Shown here: positions 7,276-15,674 of the stretch, piece by piece | How positions within the stretch are numbered: the stretch's first letter is position 1 | How the letters are laid out: each line of letters starts with the position of its first letter | Assembly (NCBI GenBank): GCA_007122455.1 | Contig: SKTU01000131.1 | Span: 1 to 33,864, forward strand | Source: Haloarculaceae archaeon | Lineage (GTDB): Archaea; Halobacteriota; Halobacteria; Halobacteriales; Haloarculaceae | DNA length: 33,864 nt | Direction of reading: 5' to 3' | Program-made: the position numbers and the translations under genes | Notes under the pieces: generated by a model | The model's database searches: none | Seen by the model: the letters and a program-made list of their open reading frames with translations, nothing else | Told to the model about the DNA's origin: nothing

Positions 7276-7972
7276 CGTCGTACACCCCCATCAGCCGGTC
7301 GGGATCGATCTCGCCGGCCGCCTCGTCGAGAACCAGCCGACCGTCGGCGAGACCGAGGTAGCGATCCGCCACCGAGCGGGCGAGACCGGGCTGGTGGAGG
7401 CTCACCAACCCGACGAGATCGCGCTCCCGGACGATGTCGGCGAACAGCTCCAGTACCACCCGAGCTGTCTCGGGATCGAGGGAAGCGACCGGCTCGTCGG
7501 CCAGCAGCACGTCCGGGTTCTGGTGGAGCGCGCGAGCGATCCCGACGCGCTGTCGTTGGCCGCCGGAGAGCGTCTCCACCCGTCGGTCGGCGTAGCCGCC
7601 GAGGCCGACCGCGTGCAGTCGACCGATCGCCGCGTACTTCTCGTCGGAATCGTGCCATCCCAGCAGTTCGCGCCACGCCGGTTGACGGCCGAGTCCGCCA
7701 TCGAGGACGTTCTCCAGCGCCGATTTCGATCCGAGGAGGGCGCCGCTCTGGAACACGAGCGCGACGTCGGTCGCGTTCGGGGTCGCCCCGTCGAGCAGTA
7801 CGGCACCGTCGTCGGGGGGTTCGAGTCCGTCGATACAGCGGAGAAGCGTCGTCTTTCCCGCGCCGGATCGGCCAACGAGCACCGTCAGCGTTCCGGCTTC
7901 GAGCGTGAACGAGGCGTCCGAGACCGCGATGTCGCCGTCGTATCGTTTCGTTACCCCTCGGACCGAAAGCAT
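7268..7972 (-). CDS. phnC: Phosphonate-type ABC transporter ATP-binding protein
   Basis: The 234-residue ATPase carries Walker A GRSGAGKT (34-41), Q-loop Q75, signature LSGGQ (135-139), Walker B VLLADE (155-160) and switch histidine H193. It hydrolyses ATP to power uptake through PhnE. The open frame extends to 8074, but that extension overlaps phnD and has low-complexity basic sequence. ATG 7972 begins MLSVRGVTKRY, the usual family start, 19 nt after the phnD stop. The binding-protein, ATPase, permease order and tight spacing mark one operon. Confidence 0.92.
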   Translation of the reverse strand: MLSVRGVTKRYDGDIAVSDASFTLEAGTLTVLVGRSGAGKTTLLRCIDGLEPPDDGAVLLDGATPNATDVALVFQSGALLGSKSALENVLDGGLGRQPAWRELLGWHDSDEKYAAIGRLHAVGLGGYADRRVETLSGGQRQRVGIARALHQNPDVLLADEPVASLDPETARVVLELFADIVRERDLVGLVSLHQPGLARSVADRYLGLADGRLVLDEAAGEIDPDRLMGVYDDG

Positions 7973-7991
7973 CAACCCATCACGCCCACGG

Positions 7992-8894
7992 TCAGTCGCC
8001 GGCGGCCTCGTCGAGCGTTTCGACGTCGACGCCCATTTCGGCGGCGATCCGACGAACCTGCTCGTAGAGGTCACGGTCGAACTCCCCGTACCGATCGACG
8101 CGGTGTTCCTCGAGCGCCTCCTCGGGCGTGGCCTGGATCCGCTCCCGGAGCGCTTCCCGAACCGCTTCCGGCGTCTCCGGCGTCGCGGCGATGACGTCGA
8201 ACGGGATCGGATCGCTTTCGGCGATCTTCACGATTTCGTCGTTGTCGGGGTGAGTGAAGTCGCCGTAGGCTGCCGCGTCGACGTGACCCTCCTCCAGAAC
8301 GCGAAGTGCGGCGTCGTGTCCGCCGGCCCACTCGATGTCGAAATCGCCAGGCGGCGTTTCGACGTCGCCGGCGTCGAATCCCGCCTCGGCGAGCGTGTAC
8401 CGCGGGAAGATCCCGCCGCTGGCCGACATCGGATCGACCATCGCGATCGTCTTTCCCTCGAGATCTTCGAGGCTCTCGATACCGGTGTCTGCACGTGTCG
8501 CGATGTAAGCGTAGTAGGCGTCCGCTCCGTGAGACCAGTTGACCGCGAGCGGGTGAACGTCGTCCTCCATCGCGAGCGCGAAGATGATCGGCGAGAGGTT
8601 CGCGAGTTCGGTGTGACCCTGCACCACGCTCTCGACGACGCCGCTGTAATCGGTCGTCGGAACGCCGGTTACCTCGAGATGCTCGAAGCCGTCCTCGATC
8701 CACTCGAACGTTCCGCGGTACTGCGTCTCGAGCTCCTCGGCGTCCTGAAACGGGGGCAGCCCGAACTCGATCTCGCCGTCGGCCCAGGCGGCGACGGGGT
8801 GTTCGTCGGGGTCGATCTCGTCGCCGCCGAGACAGCCGGCCGCGCCGACCACCGCGCCGGTCGCACAGATTCCGAGGTACGTACGTCGGTTCAT
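7992..8894 (-). CDS. phnD: Phosphonate-type ABC transporter substrate-binding lipoprotein
   Basis: Starting at ATG 8894, the 300-residue product begins MNRRTYLGICATG and has a GAAGC lipobox. This is a twin-arginine lipoprotein signal as usual in haloarchaea, so the mature protein sits outside the membrane and delivers ligand to PhnE. The phosphonate-binding family pattern appears as SPIIFALA, DLEGKTIAMVDPMSASGG and the GIFP that follows, the loop that holds the phosphonate oxygens in PhnD proteins. An in-frame ATG 16 codons upstream (8942) is rejected because it would bury the signal peptide. A weak AT-rich box (TTATC at 8918-8922 on the minus strand) lies about 26 nt upstream. Confidence 0.88.
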   Translation of the reverse strand: MNRRTYLGICATGAVVGAAGCLGGDEIDPDEHPVAAWADGEIEFGLPPFQDAEELETQYRGTFEWIEDGFEHLEVTGVPTTDYSGVVESVVQGHTELANLSPIIFALAMEDDVHPLAVNWSHGADAYYAYIATRADTGIESLEDLEGKTIAMVDPMSASGGIFPRYTLAEAGFDAGDVETPPGDFDIEWAGGHDAALRVLEEGHVDAAAYGDFTHPDNDEIVKIAESDPIPFDVIAATPETPEAVREALRERIQATPEEALEEHRVDRYGEFDRDLYEQVRRIAAEMGVDVETLDEAAGD

Positions 8895-9004
8895 GACTTC
8901 GTTCGGAACCACTGGGAGATAACACCAGCGGATACGTGGCATCGATGGTAACTACTGACACACCCAACTTCACCGCCGCATCGCTTGACGACACCGCGAG
9001 AGAG

Positions 9005-9024
9005 TTATGTTCACACGTAACATA
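9005..9024 (+). promoter_or_regulatory. TATA-like box inside an inverted repeat before the SDR gene
   Basis: TATGTT (9006-9011) and AACATA (9019-9024) are exact reverse complements separated by 7 nt. The left arm lies within TTATGTT, 23-29 nt upstream of ATG 9034, where a haloarchaeal TATA box belongs. An operator overlapping the promoter is inferred, similar in geometry to the one at 3793-3815. Confidence 0.4.
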
Positions 9025-9033
9025 CGACTTCGG

Positions 9034-9732
9034 ATGGAGATCGACGTCTACGAATCGCTCGTGGGCCAAACCACACTCGTCACCGGCGCGACGCGCGGCA
9101 TCGGTGTCGAGATCGCGAACGCGCTCGAGGCGAACGGTGCGACCGTCTACGCGGGGGCCAGAGATCCAACCGACGTCGGTTCGGCGTCCCAGCGGCCGAT
9201 CGAACTGGACGTCACGAACGACCGCTCGATCGCGGCGGCGGTCGCACGCCTCGACGACGAGGTCGGCCAGCTCGACGTGCTGGTGAACAACGCGGGCGTC
9301 GCGGGTCCCGAAGCGCCGCTCCACGAGGTGGGAATCGACGAGATCGACGCCACCTTCGCGGTGAACCTCCGCGGACCGGTCGCGCTCACCAGCCGTGCGC
9401 TACCGCTCTTGCTCGAATCCCCCGGCGGACGCGTCGTCAACGTCTCGTCGGGGATGGGTGCGCTCGGCGAGGGAATGAGTGGCGGCTATCCACCGTACCG
9501 AATCTCGAAGGCCGGCCTCAACGGACTGACCGTCTACCTCCACGGCGAGTACGGTAGCGACGGGCTCATCGCCAACGCAGCCTGCCCCGGCTGGGTTCGA
9601 ACCGACCTTGGATCGCCGAACGCGCCCAAGAGCCCTGCGGAGGGTGCGGAGACGCCCGCGTGGCTCGCCACGTTCGAACCCGGATCACCCGGCGGACTGT
9701 TCTGGCGGGATCGAAAACGGATCGACTGGTGA
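9034..9732 (+). CDS. Short-chain dehydrogenase/reductase (SDR family oxidoreductase)
   Basis: The 232-residue classical SDR shows the cofactor loop TGATRGIG (17-24), NNAG (85-88), catalytic serine in NVSSG (S139) and YRISK (Y155, K159). It oxidises or reduces a hydroxyl or keto group with NAD(H) or NADP(H); the substrate is unknown. ATG 9034 is preferred over the in-frame ATG 9007 because the TATA-like box at 9005-9011 overlaps the latter and lies 23-29 nt before the former. It is divergent from phnD across about 140 bp, so a role near phosphonate or phosphite use is possible but unproven. Confidence 0.9.
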   Translation: MEIDVYESLVGQTTLVTGATRGIGVEIANALEANGATVYAGARDPTDVGSASQRPIELDVTNDRSIAAAVARLDDEVGQLDVLVNNAGVAGPEAPLHEVGIDEIDATFAVNLRGPVALTSRALPLLLESPGGRVVNVSSGMGALGEGMSGGYPPYRISKAGLNGLTVYLHGEYGSDGLIANAACPGWVRTDLGSPNAPKSPAEGAETPAWLATFEPGSPGGLFWRDRKRIDW

Positions 9733-9777
9733 CGTGACGTCGACCTCGTCGCGTCTCGCGACGAGCGCGTTCCGAGT

Positions 9778-9785
9778 GATTAATC
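9778..9785 (+). promoter_or_regulatory. TATA-like box before the PLP enzyme gene
   Basis: GATTAATC lies 25-32 nt upstream of ATG 9810, fitting a leaderless or nearly leaderless transcript. Confidence 0.45.
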
Positions 9786-9809
9786 CGGTCGGCTCTGAAG
9801 CAACGTACA

Positions 9810-10976
9810 ATGACCGACCGAAAGTTCGAGACGCGACAGGTTCACGCCGGCTACGAGCCGGACGAACACGGAGCAGTCGTTCCGCCGATATACAACAGCG
9901 TCACCTACGCGTACGATTCACCGACCGAGACGATCGGCGATCACCGGTACTCGCGGATGTCGGCACCGACCCGGGACGCCCTCGACGGCCTGATCGCGGA
10001 TCTGGAGGGCGGCCGCTACGGCCGGACGTTCGCCAGCGGGATGGCCGCGATCAACACGCTGTTCACCGCAGTGCTGTCGGCGGGCGATCACGTCGTCGCC
10101 GGCGAGAACCTCTACGCGGAGTCTCACACGCTTCTCACGCGCGTCTTCTCGGAGTTCGGCGTCGACGTGACGTTCACCGACACCGCGGACCTCGACGCGG
10201 TCGCCGCGGCGATCACCCCGGAGACGGCGCTCGTCTACCTGGAGTCGCCGACCAACCCGCTGTTGCGGATCTCCGACATCGCCGGCGTCGCCGACGCCGC
10301 CGCGGCCGCGGAGGCGGATCCGGTCGTCGCGATCGACAACACGTTCGCTTCGCCGTATCTCCAGCGGCCGCTCGAACTCGGCGCCGACGTCGTCGTCGAG
10401 TCGCTGACGAAGTACGTCGCCGGCCACTCCGACGTGATGGCAGGGGCGATCGTCACCGACGATCCGCAGCTCGAGGAGGCGTTCGAGTTCGTCCAGTACA
10501 ATCAGGGCGCGACGCCGAATCCCTTCGCCTGCTTTCTCGTCTCCCGCGGCGCGAAAACGCTCTCGAGTCGAATGCGCGTCCACTGCGAGAACGCACGCGC
10601 AGTCGCCGAGTTCCTCGCCGATCATCCGGCCGTCGATCGGGTATACTACCCCGGACTGGAGAGCCATCCGAACCACGACGTCGCGGCCGAGCAGATGCGG
10701 GATTTCGGCGGGATGGTGAGCTTCGAACTCGACGCGAGCCTCGAGGAGACGAGCGCCGTCATCTCGAACACCGAGATCTTCGAACTCGCCGAGTCGCTCG
10801 GGGGCGTCGAGAGCCTCGTCGAACAGCCCGCACCGATGACCCACCAGGATCTGACCGTCGAGGAGCTCGAGGCGATCGGGCTCTCGGAGAGTCTGGTTCG
10901 GCTCTCGGTCGGAACCGAGCACGTCGACGACCTGCTCGCGGACCTCGATGGCGCGATCGAGGCCGGCGTTCGGTGA
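9810..10976 (+). CDS. Cystathionine gamma-synthase/lyase family PLP enzyme
   Basis: The 388-residue protein is a full-length Cys/Met-metabolism PLP enzyme. The PLP lysine is K201 in ESLTKYVAGHSD, the ring-nitrogen aspartate is D176 in AIDNTFASP, and SGMAA (76-80) contacts the phosphate. These enzymes make or cleave cystathionine or release sulfur species from cysteine or homocysteine precursors in the cytoplasm. Synthase, gamma-lyase, beta-lyase and methionine gamma-lyase cannot be told apart reliably by eye. It stands alone, convergent with the Usp-like gene, so no partner fixes its reaction. Confidence 0.9.
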   Translation: MTDRKFETRQVHAGYEPDEHGAVVPPIYNSVTYAYDSPTETIGDHRYSRMSAPTRDALDGLIADLEGGRYGRTFASGMAAINTLFTAVLSAGDHVVAGENLYAESHTLLTRVFSEFGVDVTFTDTADLDAVAAAITPETALVYLESPTNPLLRISDIAGVADAAAAAEADPVVAIDNTFASPYLQRPLELGADVVVESLTKYVAGHSDVMAGAIVTDDPQLEEAFEFVQYNQGATPNPFACFLVSRGAKTLSSRMRVHCENARAVAEFLADHPAVDRVYYPGLESHPNHDVAAEQMRDFGGMVSFELDASLEETSAVISNTEIFELAESLGGVESLVEQPAPMTHQDLTVEELEAIGLSESLVRLSVGTEHVDDLLADLDGAIEAGVR

Positions 10977-10983
10977 GCGGGAA

Positions 10984-11715
10984 TCAGGACGACCGATCGC
11001 TACGGACGACGAGCACCGGGTGCGTCGACTCGACGATCAGTTGGCTCGTGACGGCACCGAGGATTCGATCCCGGAGCGTCGGGTTCGACTCGCCGACGAC
11101 TATGAGATCGAACTTCTCGGCCGTCGTAGCGATCGCCGACGCGGGCGAACCGGCTCGCTCCTGCACCCATCCGATCCGGTCGGGATCGAGCCCATCTTCC
11201 TCGAGACGATCGCAGGCGCCGCGGAGCAGAAACTCGCCCCTCGATTCGTCCTCGTCCGAGTCGGCGACGTGGTACAGCGTCACCGCCGCCTCGCTTTCGC
11301 GCAGGAGGTCACCGACGAACGCGACGATCGGCTCGATGTTGACGTCACCTTTCAACGGAACGAGCACGCGCGACAGCACCTCGCCGGCGTCCCCAGCCGT
11401 CAACACGGCGTCGACGCCGCGTTCGGCCGCCACCCGGTCGATCGTCTCCTCTCGGTCGCGGGTGAAGACGACGATCGATTCGACCGACCCACGCGAATCG
11501 TCGAAGTGGCTCGCGATCTCCGCGATCGCGTCCGTCGCCTCGGTCTCGTACTCGTCCTGGAGCTGCTCGGGGGATGCCTGATCCGGAACCGGGTAGTAGC
11601 CGAGTACGATCACCCGGTGAGGATGAAGCAACTCGACGATGGCGGGCGGCGGCTCTTCGGGATCGGCCGCGTTCACCGGCAGGAGGATCGTCGGATCGTC
11701 GAGATACTCGCTCAT
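10984..11715 (-). CDS. Universal stress protein (UspA)-like, two-domain
   Basis: The 243-residue product looks like two Usp-like halves. The C-terminal half has DLIVVGESNPTLRDRILG and ends with STHPVLVVRSD, the usual Usp close. The ATP-binding G-x2-G-x9-G pattern is not intact after VVGES, so nucleotide binding is doubtful. ATG 11715 (MSEYLDDPTILLPVN) is chosen over ATG 11745 because it opens directly into the first strand. Function is likely stress-related signalling or chaperoning, but nothing more specific can be said. It lies upstream of and convergent with the PLP enzyme, 7 bp apart, and follows the permease gene in the same direction with 42 bp between them. Confidence 0.75.
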   Translation of the reverse strand: MSEYLDDPTILLPVNAADPEEPPPAIVELLHPHRVIVLGYYPVPDQASPEQLQDEYETEATDAIAEIASHFDDSRGSVESIVVFTRDREETIDRVAAERGVDAVLTAGDAGEVLSRVLVPLKGDVNIEPIVAFVGDLLRESEAAVTLYHVADSDEDESRGEFLLRGACDRLEEDGLDPDRIGWVQERAGSPASAIATTAEKFDLIVVGESNPTLRDRILGAVTSQLIVESTHPVLVVRSDRSS

Positions 11716-11757
11716 ACGTGACGTTGGTGGCCGGGAGTTCATCAACGGTTCGACGCG

Positions 11758-13179
11758 TTACGTATCAGCCTCGGGTTCGACCTCGACCTCGATGTCCTCG
11801 GATTCGTGCAGTCCGCGGTGAACCGCCAGTGCGCTCCTGTCGACGGTTCTGGATCGGGCGTAGACGACGAACCAGACGACGCTAACGGCGACGAACGCGA
11901 AGCCGAGGAGGATCTCGATCGTGTCCATAAACGCGATCAGCCCGAACGACGAGAGCGCACCGGCGATCGGCACCCACGGGTAGAGCGGGATCCGGTACGG
12001 AGGGTTGTAGCCGAGCCCTTCCGTCTCCCTGAAGACGATTAGCGTAACGTTGAGGAGGCCGTAAACGACGAGATGGAGGACGCTCGCGGCCTTCGCGAGC
12101 ACCGCGACGTCACCGATCAGCACGAAGAGGAGAATAAACCCGCCCGTGAGCAGGATCGCCCGGTAGGGAGTCTTGTGTTTGTCGTGAATCGCGTTCAGCT
12201 TCGGTGAGACGATCCGATCGCGTCCCATCGCGTAGTTGATCCGTGACGCTGCGAGAATCGACGCGTTCGCCGAGGAGGCCGTCGCGAGCAGTCCGGCGAA
12301 CGTCAACAGACCGATGCCGACGAGCGCCGATCCGAAGAACTCACCGAAGAGGATGCCGGCGACGTCGGCGACCGCCGTCTCCGACTCCGCGATATCGCCG
12401 CGATCGACGACGCCTAGTACGATGATCATAACGATGGCGTACAACACCGTCACCAGGAGCACGCTGCCGACGAGCGCTCGGGGAAGGTTCCTGCTCGGCT
12501 CCTTGATCTCACCCGCGACGGTCGTGATCTTCACGAAGCCGAGATAGGAGACGAACACGAGTGCGGTTCCGGGGAGAATGGCTCCAGTCCCTTCCGGTGT
12601 AAACGGCGTCAACGTCGAGAGATCGGCCGAGAACGCACCAAGAACGGTGAAGACGGCGAGGATGCCGAGCAGACCGAAGACGATGACGTTCTGGATCCGC
12701 CCCGTCTCCTCGGTCGAGAGATAGTTGACGCCGATGAAGATCGCGCCCCCCAGGAGGCCGCCGAGCTGTGCCTCGCTCAACGCGAGCGGGCCGACGGTGA
12801 GCGTCGGCGGGGTGAAAAAGAACGCCACCAGCAGCCCGAGATAGCTCCCGAAGCCGATGACGTAAAAGGCCGACGCGAAGGCGAGTCCGAGCCAGTTGCC
12901 GAAGCCGGCGATCGAACCGTAGAGCGGCCCGAGCCCCTTGTTGATGAAGTGGTAGCTTCCACCCGCCCGAGGCATCGCGGTCGCGAGTTCGCTCGCCGAC
13001 AGCGCCGTCAGTAGCGCGATCAGGCCGCCGATCACGAACGACAGCGCGATCGCCGGACCCGCCACGCCGGCTGCCGGTCCCGGAAGGACGAAGATACCGG
13101 CGCCGATCATCGTTCCGACGCCGATCATCAACGCCTCGGTGAATCCGAGTGTCCGCTCGAGCTCCGACTGTACCCCCAT
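11758..13179 (-). CDS. APC superfamily amino acid permease
   Basis: The 473-residue membrane protein has about 12 hydrophobic segments. The first begins MIGVGTMIGAGIFVLPGPAAG, the substrate-binding signature of amino acid/polyamine/organocation carriers. Helix 3 holds MPRAGGSYHFINKGLG. A charged, acidic tail of about 30 residues ends in the cytoplasm and may be regulatory. The open frame extends to 13446, but ATG 13179 is supported by the TATTATA box about 25-31 nt upstream. It is divergent from a formamidase-like gene. It may import an amino acid or amide-related nutrient by proton or sodium symport; the substrate is unknown. Confidence 0.9.
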   Translation of the reverse strand: MGVQSELERTLGFTEALMIGVGTMIGAGIFVLPGPAAGVAGPAIALSFVIGGLIALLTALSASELATAMPRAGGSYHFINKGLGPLYGSIAGFGNWLGLAFASAFYVIGFGSYLGLLVAFFFTPPTLTVGPLALSEAQLGGLLGGAIFIGVNYLSTEETGRIQNVIVFGLLGILAVFTVLGAFSADLSTLTPFTPEGTGAILPGTALVFVSYLGFVKITTVAGEIKEPSRNLPRALVGSVLLVTVLYAIVMIIVLGVVDRGDIAESETAVADVAGILFGEFFGSALVGIGLLTFAGLLATASSANASILAASRINYAMGRDRIVSPKLNAIHDKHKTPYRAILLTGGFILLFVLIGDVAVLAKAASVLHLVVYGLLNVTLIVFRETEGLGYNPPYRIPLYPWVPIAGALSSFGLIAFMDTIEILLGFAFVAVSVVWFVVYARSRTVDRSALAVHRGLHESEDIEVEVEPEADT

Positions 13180-13203
13180 TGTCGCCCCATCGTGAGCGAG
13201 CGG

Positions 13204-13210
13204 TATAATA
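13204..13210 (-). promoter_or_regulatory. TATA box of the amino acid permease gene
   Basis: TATTATA on the minus strand lies 25-31 nt before ATG 13179. It argues against the longer frame beginning at 13446. Confidence 0.55.
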
Positions 13211-13311
13211 GGTCCGAAGGAGGCAGCGTATCGCGATTCGTCTCCGATCGAACCGACGGCGTCGTCGCCTCCATGGGAGCCTTCAATACGAAATGTTACC
13301 AAGACGCAGCT

Positions 13312-14301
13312 ATGCAGACGATCGAACGAGCCGACGCGACGAAGTACGAGTTCGGCCGCGAGATGGAGCCGATACTGACCGTCGACCCCGGCGAGACGTT
13401 CGCCGTCGAGACGTGGGACGCGTTCGAGGGGGCGCTCTTCGAGCACGGGCTCGGAGAGTTCACGGCGGACGACGTGCCGAACCTACAGGCACCGCCGCCG
13501 GCGTTCGACGCCAACCCCGTCGCCGGGCCGATCTTCGTCGACGGGGCCGAGCGCGGCGACACGCTCGCTGTGACCGTCGAGTCGATCCGCCCGGAACGCG
13601 GCGTCACCACGACGCTGAAACCGTTTGGCAGCCTCGCCGGGCGGAGCGGCTGGGAGGAGTGCCAGACCAACTTCGCCCACGAGGTCGAGCTGAAACCGGG
13701 GCCGAGTGGGACGACTGCCGACGGCACCGCGGAGCTATCGCTCGGCGAACACGAGTGGCGCTGGCCGCTGAATCCACACATTGGGACGATCGCCACCGCA
13801 CCCGGGCGGACCGTCCAGGATTCGGTGACATCGCAGGGGCCGTGGGGCGGCAACATGGACGTTCGGGACCTCGGTCAGGGATCGACCGTCTATCTGAGTT
13901 CGTACAACGAGGGCGGACTGCTCTTCGTCGGCGACGTTCACGCCTCACAGAGCGATTCGGAGTACACCGGAATCGCGGTCGAATCGATCGCGGAGATCGA
14001 ACTCAGCGTCGACGTCGTCGACACCTCCGTCCCGTGCGTCTTCCGCATCGAGGACGACGACGCGATCATCCACGTCGATTCAGCGAAAAACGCCGGCACG
14101 CTCGAGGACGCGGTGAACAACTGCTTCGAAGCGATGATGACCGAACTCGTCGATCGACACGACCTCCAAAAGCGGGAGGCGTACGTGTTGATGAGTGTCA
14201 ACCCCGCGATCACGGTTCGGCTCTACCAGTTCGTCCACCCCGGATTCGCGACGGTCGGTGTGAAGCTCGACAAGGCGTTCTTCGATCAGTACGAGACGTA
14301 G
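13312..14301 (+). CDS. Acetamidase/formamidase family protein
   Basis: From ATG 13312 the product is 329 residues, near the usual length of the FmdA_AmdA family, which hydrolyses formamide, acetamide or related short amides to ammonia. Family landmarks are NPVAGPIFVDGAERGDTLAV, GPWGGNMDVRDLGQGSTVYL and LFVGDVHASQSDSE, the last corresponding to the GDVHAxQGDGE active-site stretch but with Ser replacing two Gly-like positions. The frame extends upstream to 13192, which would cross the shared promoter region, so the internal ATG is used. The divergent permease could feed it substrate (inference). Confidence 0.85.
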   Translation: MQTIERADATKYEFGREMEPILTVDPGETFAVETWDAFEGALFEHGLGEFTADDVPNLQAPPPAFDANPVAGPIFVDGAERGDTLAVTVESIRPERGVTTTLKPFGSLAGRSGWEECQTNFAHEVELKPGPSGTTADGTAELSLGEHEWRWPLNPHIGTIATAPGRTVQDSVTSQGPWGGNMDVRDLGQGSTVYLSSYNEGGLLFVGDVHASQSDSEYTGIAVESIAEIELSVDVVDTSVPCVFRIEDDDAIIHVDSAKNAGTLEDAVNNCFEAMMTELVDRHDLQKREAYVLMSVNPAITVRLYQFVHPGFATVGVKLDKAFFDQYET

Positions 14302-14311
14302 CCACCCCCGG

Positions 14312-15511
14312 TCAGTTCGCGGAGACGATCTCGACGACTGCCCGGTGGTCGAGTTCGGTGTCGGCGCCGATCTGCCGGTTCGTGCGGCAGTCGATCGCGT
14401 GGAGGAAACCGTCACCGATGTCGGTGTGCAACGAGTAGGCGAACGATTCCGCAGTCGCCGACTCGGGGAGCAAAAAGCAGTCCCGGAACGGTCCTTTGCT
14501 CCAGTCGCCGCTCGCAGTTCCGGGGAACACCGCTTTCAAATCGAGCTCCTCGAACAGCGCGGTTTCGAGAGCCCGCTGGACGCCGGTCTCGCCGTACTCC
14601 TCGAGGAACGCCCGAATCCGTTCGAGACCGGCCCGTTGCTCCTCGGAGAGGTCGCCGACGATATCGAACTCGTCGTCGCCGGGGCGGTAGTCGACGGCAC
14701 CGCCCTCCGCAGCCGCTTTGAGCGCCTTCTCGGCGTGGGCGCTGACGGGGACGACCGTCAGGTGGTCGTACGCCGGATCGTCGGCGACGGCCGCGAAGTT
14801 CTCCCGGGCAGCTTCGGTATCCATCTTGTTCGCCGCGACGACCATCGGCTTGGTCCGCTTGCGGATCTCCCGAGCGAGTTCGAACCGGTCGTCGTCGTCC
14901 CACGTCTCCGGATCGAGTTCGAGTCCGAGCGCGAGCACGATCCGCTTGATCTCGTCTTTGTTCGTTCGGAAAGCGCTCATCTGTTCGGCGAGCACGGATT
15001 CGACCGTGATCTCGTCACCGGGGTTCGGGCCCTGGTACGTCGAATCGAAGGCGTCGATTCCCTTCTCGAGGATCCCGAGATACCACATGTCGAGCTCCTC
15101 CTCGAGGAAGTCGATGTCGTCCCGAGGGTCGTGATCCTCGGTCGGTTCGCCCTCGGCGTCGGTCGTTCCGGAGAAGTCGACGACGTGGACCAGCACGTCC
15201 GCCTCGTTGAGATCCGTCAAGAACTGGTTTCCGAGCCCCTTCCCCTCGTGAGCGCCGGGAATCAACCCGGCTACGTCGACGAGTTTCGTCGGGACGTAGC
15301 GGTGACCGTCGGTGCAGTAACCGTGGTTCGGCTCGCATCGCTCGTCGAACTCCGGTGCCGCACAGTCGATACCGACGTACGCCTCGCCGACAGCCGGGTC
15401 GATCGTCGTGAACGGGTACGCGCCCTCGGGCACGTCGTTCATCGTCGCAGCGTTGAAGAACGTCGACTTCCCTACGGAGGGTTTGCCGACGAGACCGATC
15501 CGATAACTCAT
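14312..15511 (-). CDS. ychF: YchF/OBG-like GTPase (redox-regulated ATPase YchF annotation group)
   Basis: The 399-residue translation-associated GTPase has G1 GKPSVGKS (9-16), G3 DVAGLIPGAHEGKG, and a G4 motif reading NKMD. The C-terminal TGS-type domain ends with SLHTDIGDGFLHA and GADTELDHRAVVEI. NKMD is the standard GTP-specific form, unlike the altered G4 of bacterial YchF and eukaryotic OLA1, which prefer ATP. The archaeal protein is therefore probably a true GTPase. It should act at the ribosome. ATG 15511 lies about 25 nt from an AT-rich box. It is convergent with the formamidase gene, 10 bp apart. Confidence 0.9.
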   Translation of the reverse strand: MSYRIGLVGKPSVGKSTFFNAATMNDVPEGAYPFTTIDPAVGEAYVGIDCAAPEFDERCEPNHGYCTDGHRYVPTKLVDVAGLIPGAHEGKGLGNQFLTDLNEADVLVHVVDFSGTTDAEGEPTEDHDPRDDIDFLEEELDMWYLGILEKGIDAFDSTYQGPNPGDEITVESVLAEQMSAFRTNKDEIKRIVLALGLELDPETWDDDDRFELAREIRKRTKPMVVAANKMDTEAARENFAAVADDPAYDHLTVVPVSAHAEKALKAAAEGGAVDYRPGDDEFDIVGDLSEEQRAGLERIRAFLEEYGETGVQRALETALFEELDLKAVFPGTASGDWSKGPFRDCFLLPESATAESFAYSLHTDIGDGFLHAIDCRTNRQIGADTELDHRAVVEIVSAN

Positions 15512-15534
15512 TGGTTCCGTTCCGGCGGTGGAGC

Positions 15535-15541
15535 GTTTACC
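15535..15541 (-). promoter_or_regulatory. TATA-like box of the YchF gene
   Basis: On the minus strand GGTAAACGC lies about 25-30 nt before ATG 15511, again leaderless spacing. Confidence 0.4.
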
Positions 15542-15560
15542 GCTTTCTACCTCGAACGAC

Positions 15561-15586
15561 CGTGCCGTATGCTACATTTCGGCACG
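15561..15586. repeat. Inverted repeat between the YchF and hydrolase genes
   Basis: CGTGCCG (15561-15567) and CGGCACG (15580-15586) are exact reverse complements with a 12-nt AT-rich centre. It lies about 50 bp upstream of the YchF start and about 90 bp upstream of the hydrolase start. It could be a regulator site, or a transcript hairpin if transcription starts further up. Confidence 0.3.
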
Positions 15587-15674
15587 CGATAATGTCGAGC
15601 GAATCGCCAACACGTTCGAGAGATCCGAGAGCCGACTACCGAGGGCTCAAGTTTCGTGGAACCGTAGACGACGT

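Noticed and set aside
14345-15592. 415-codon plus-strand ORF opposite YchF
   Set aside because: Shadow of a gene with all G motifs intact.
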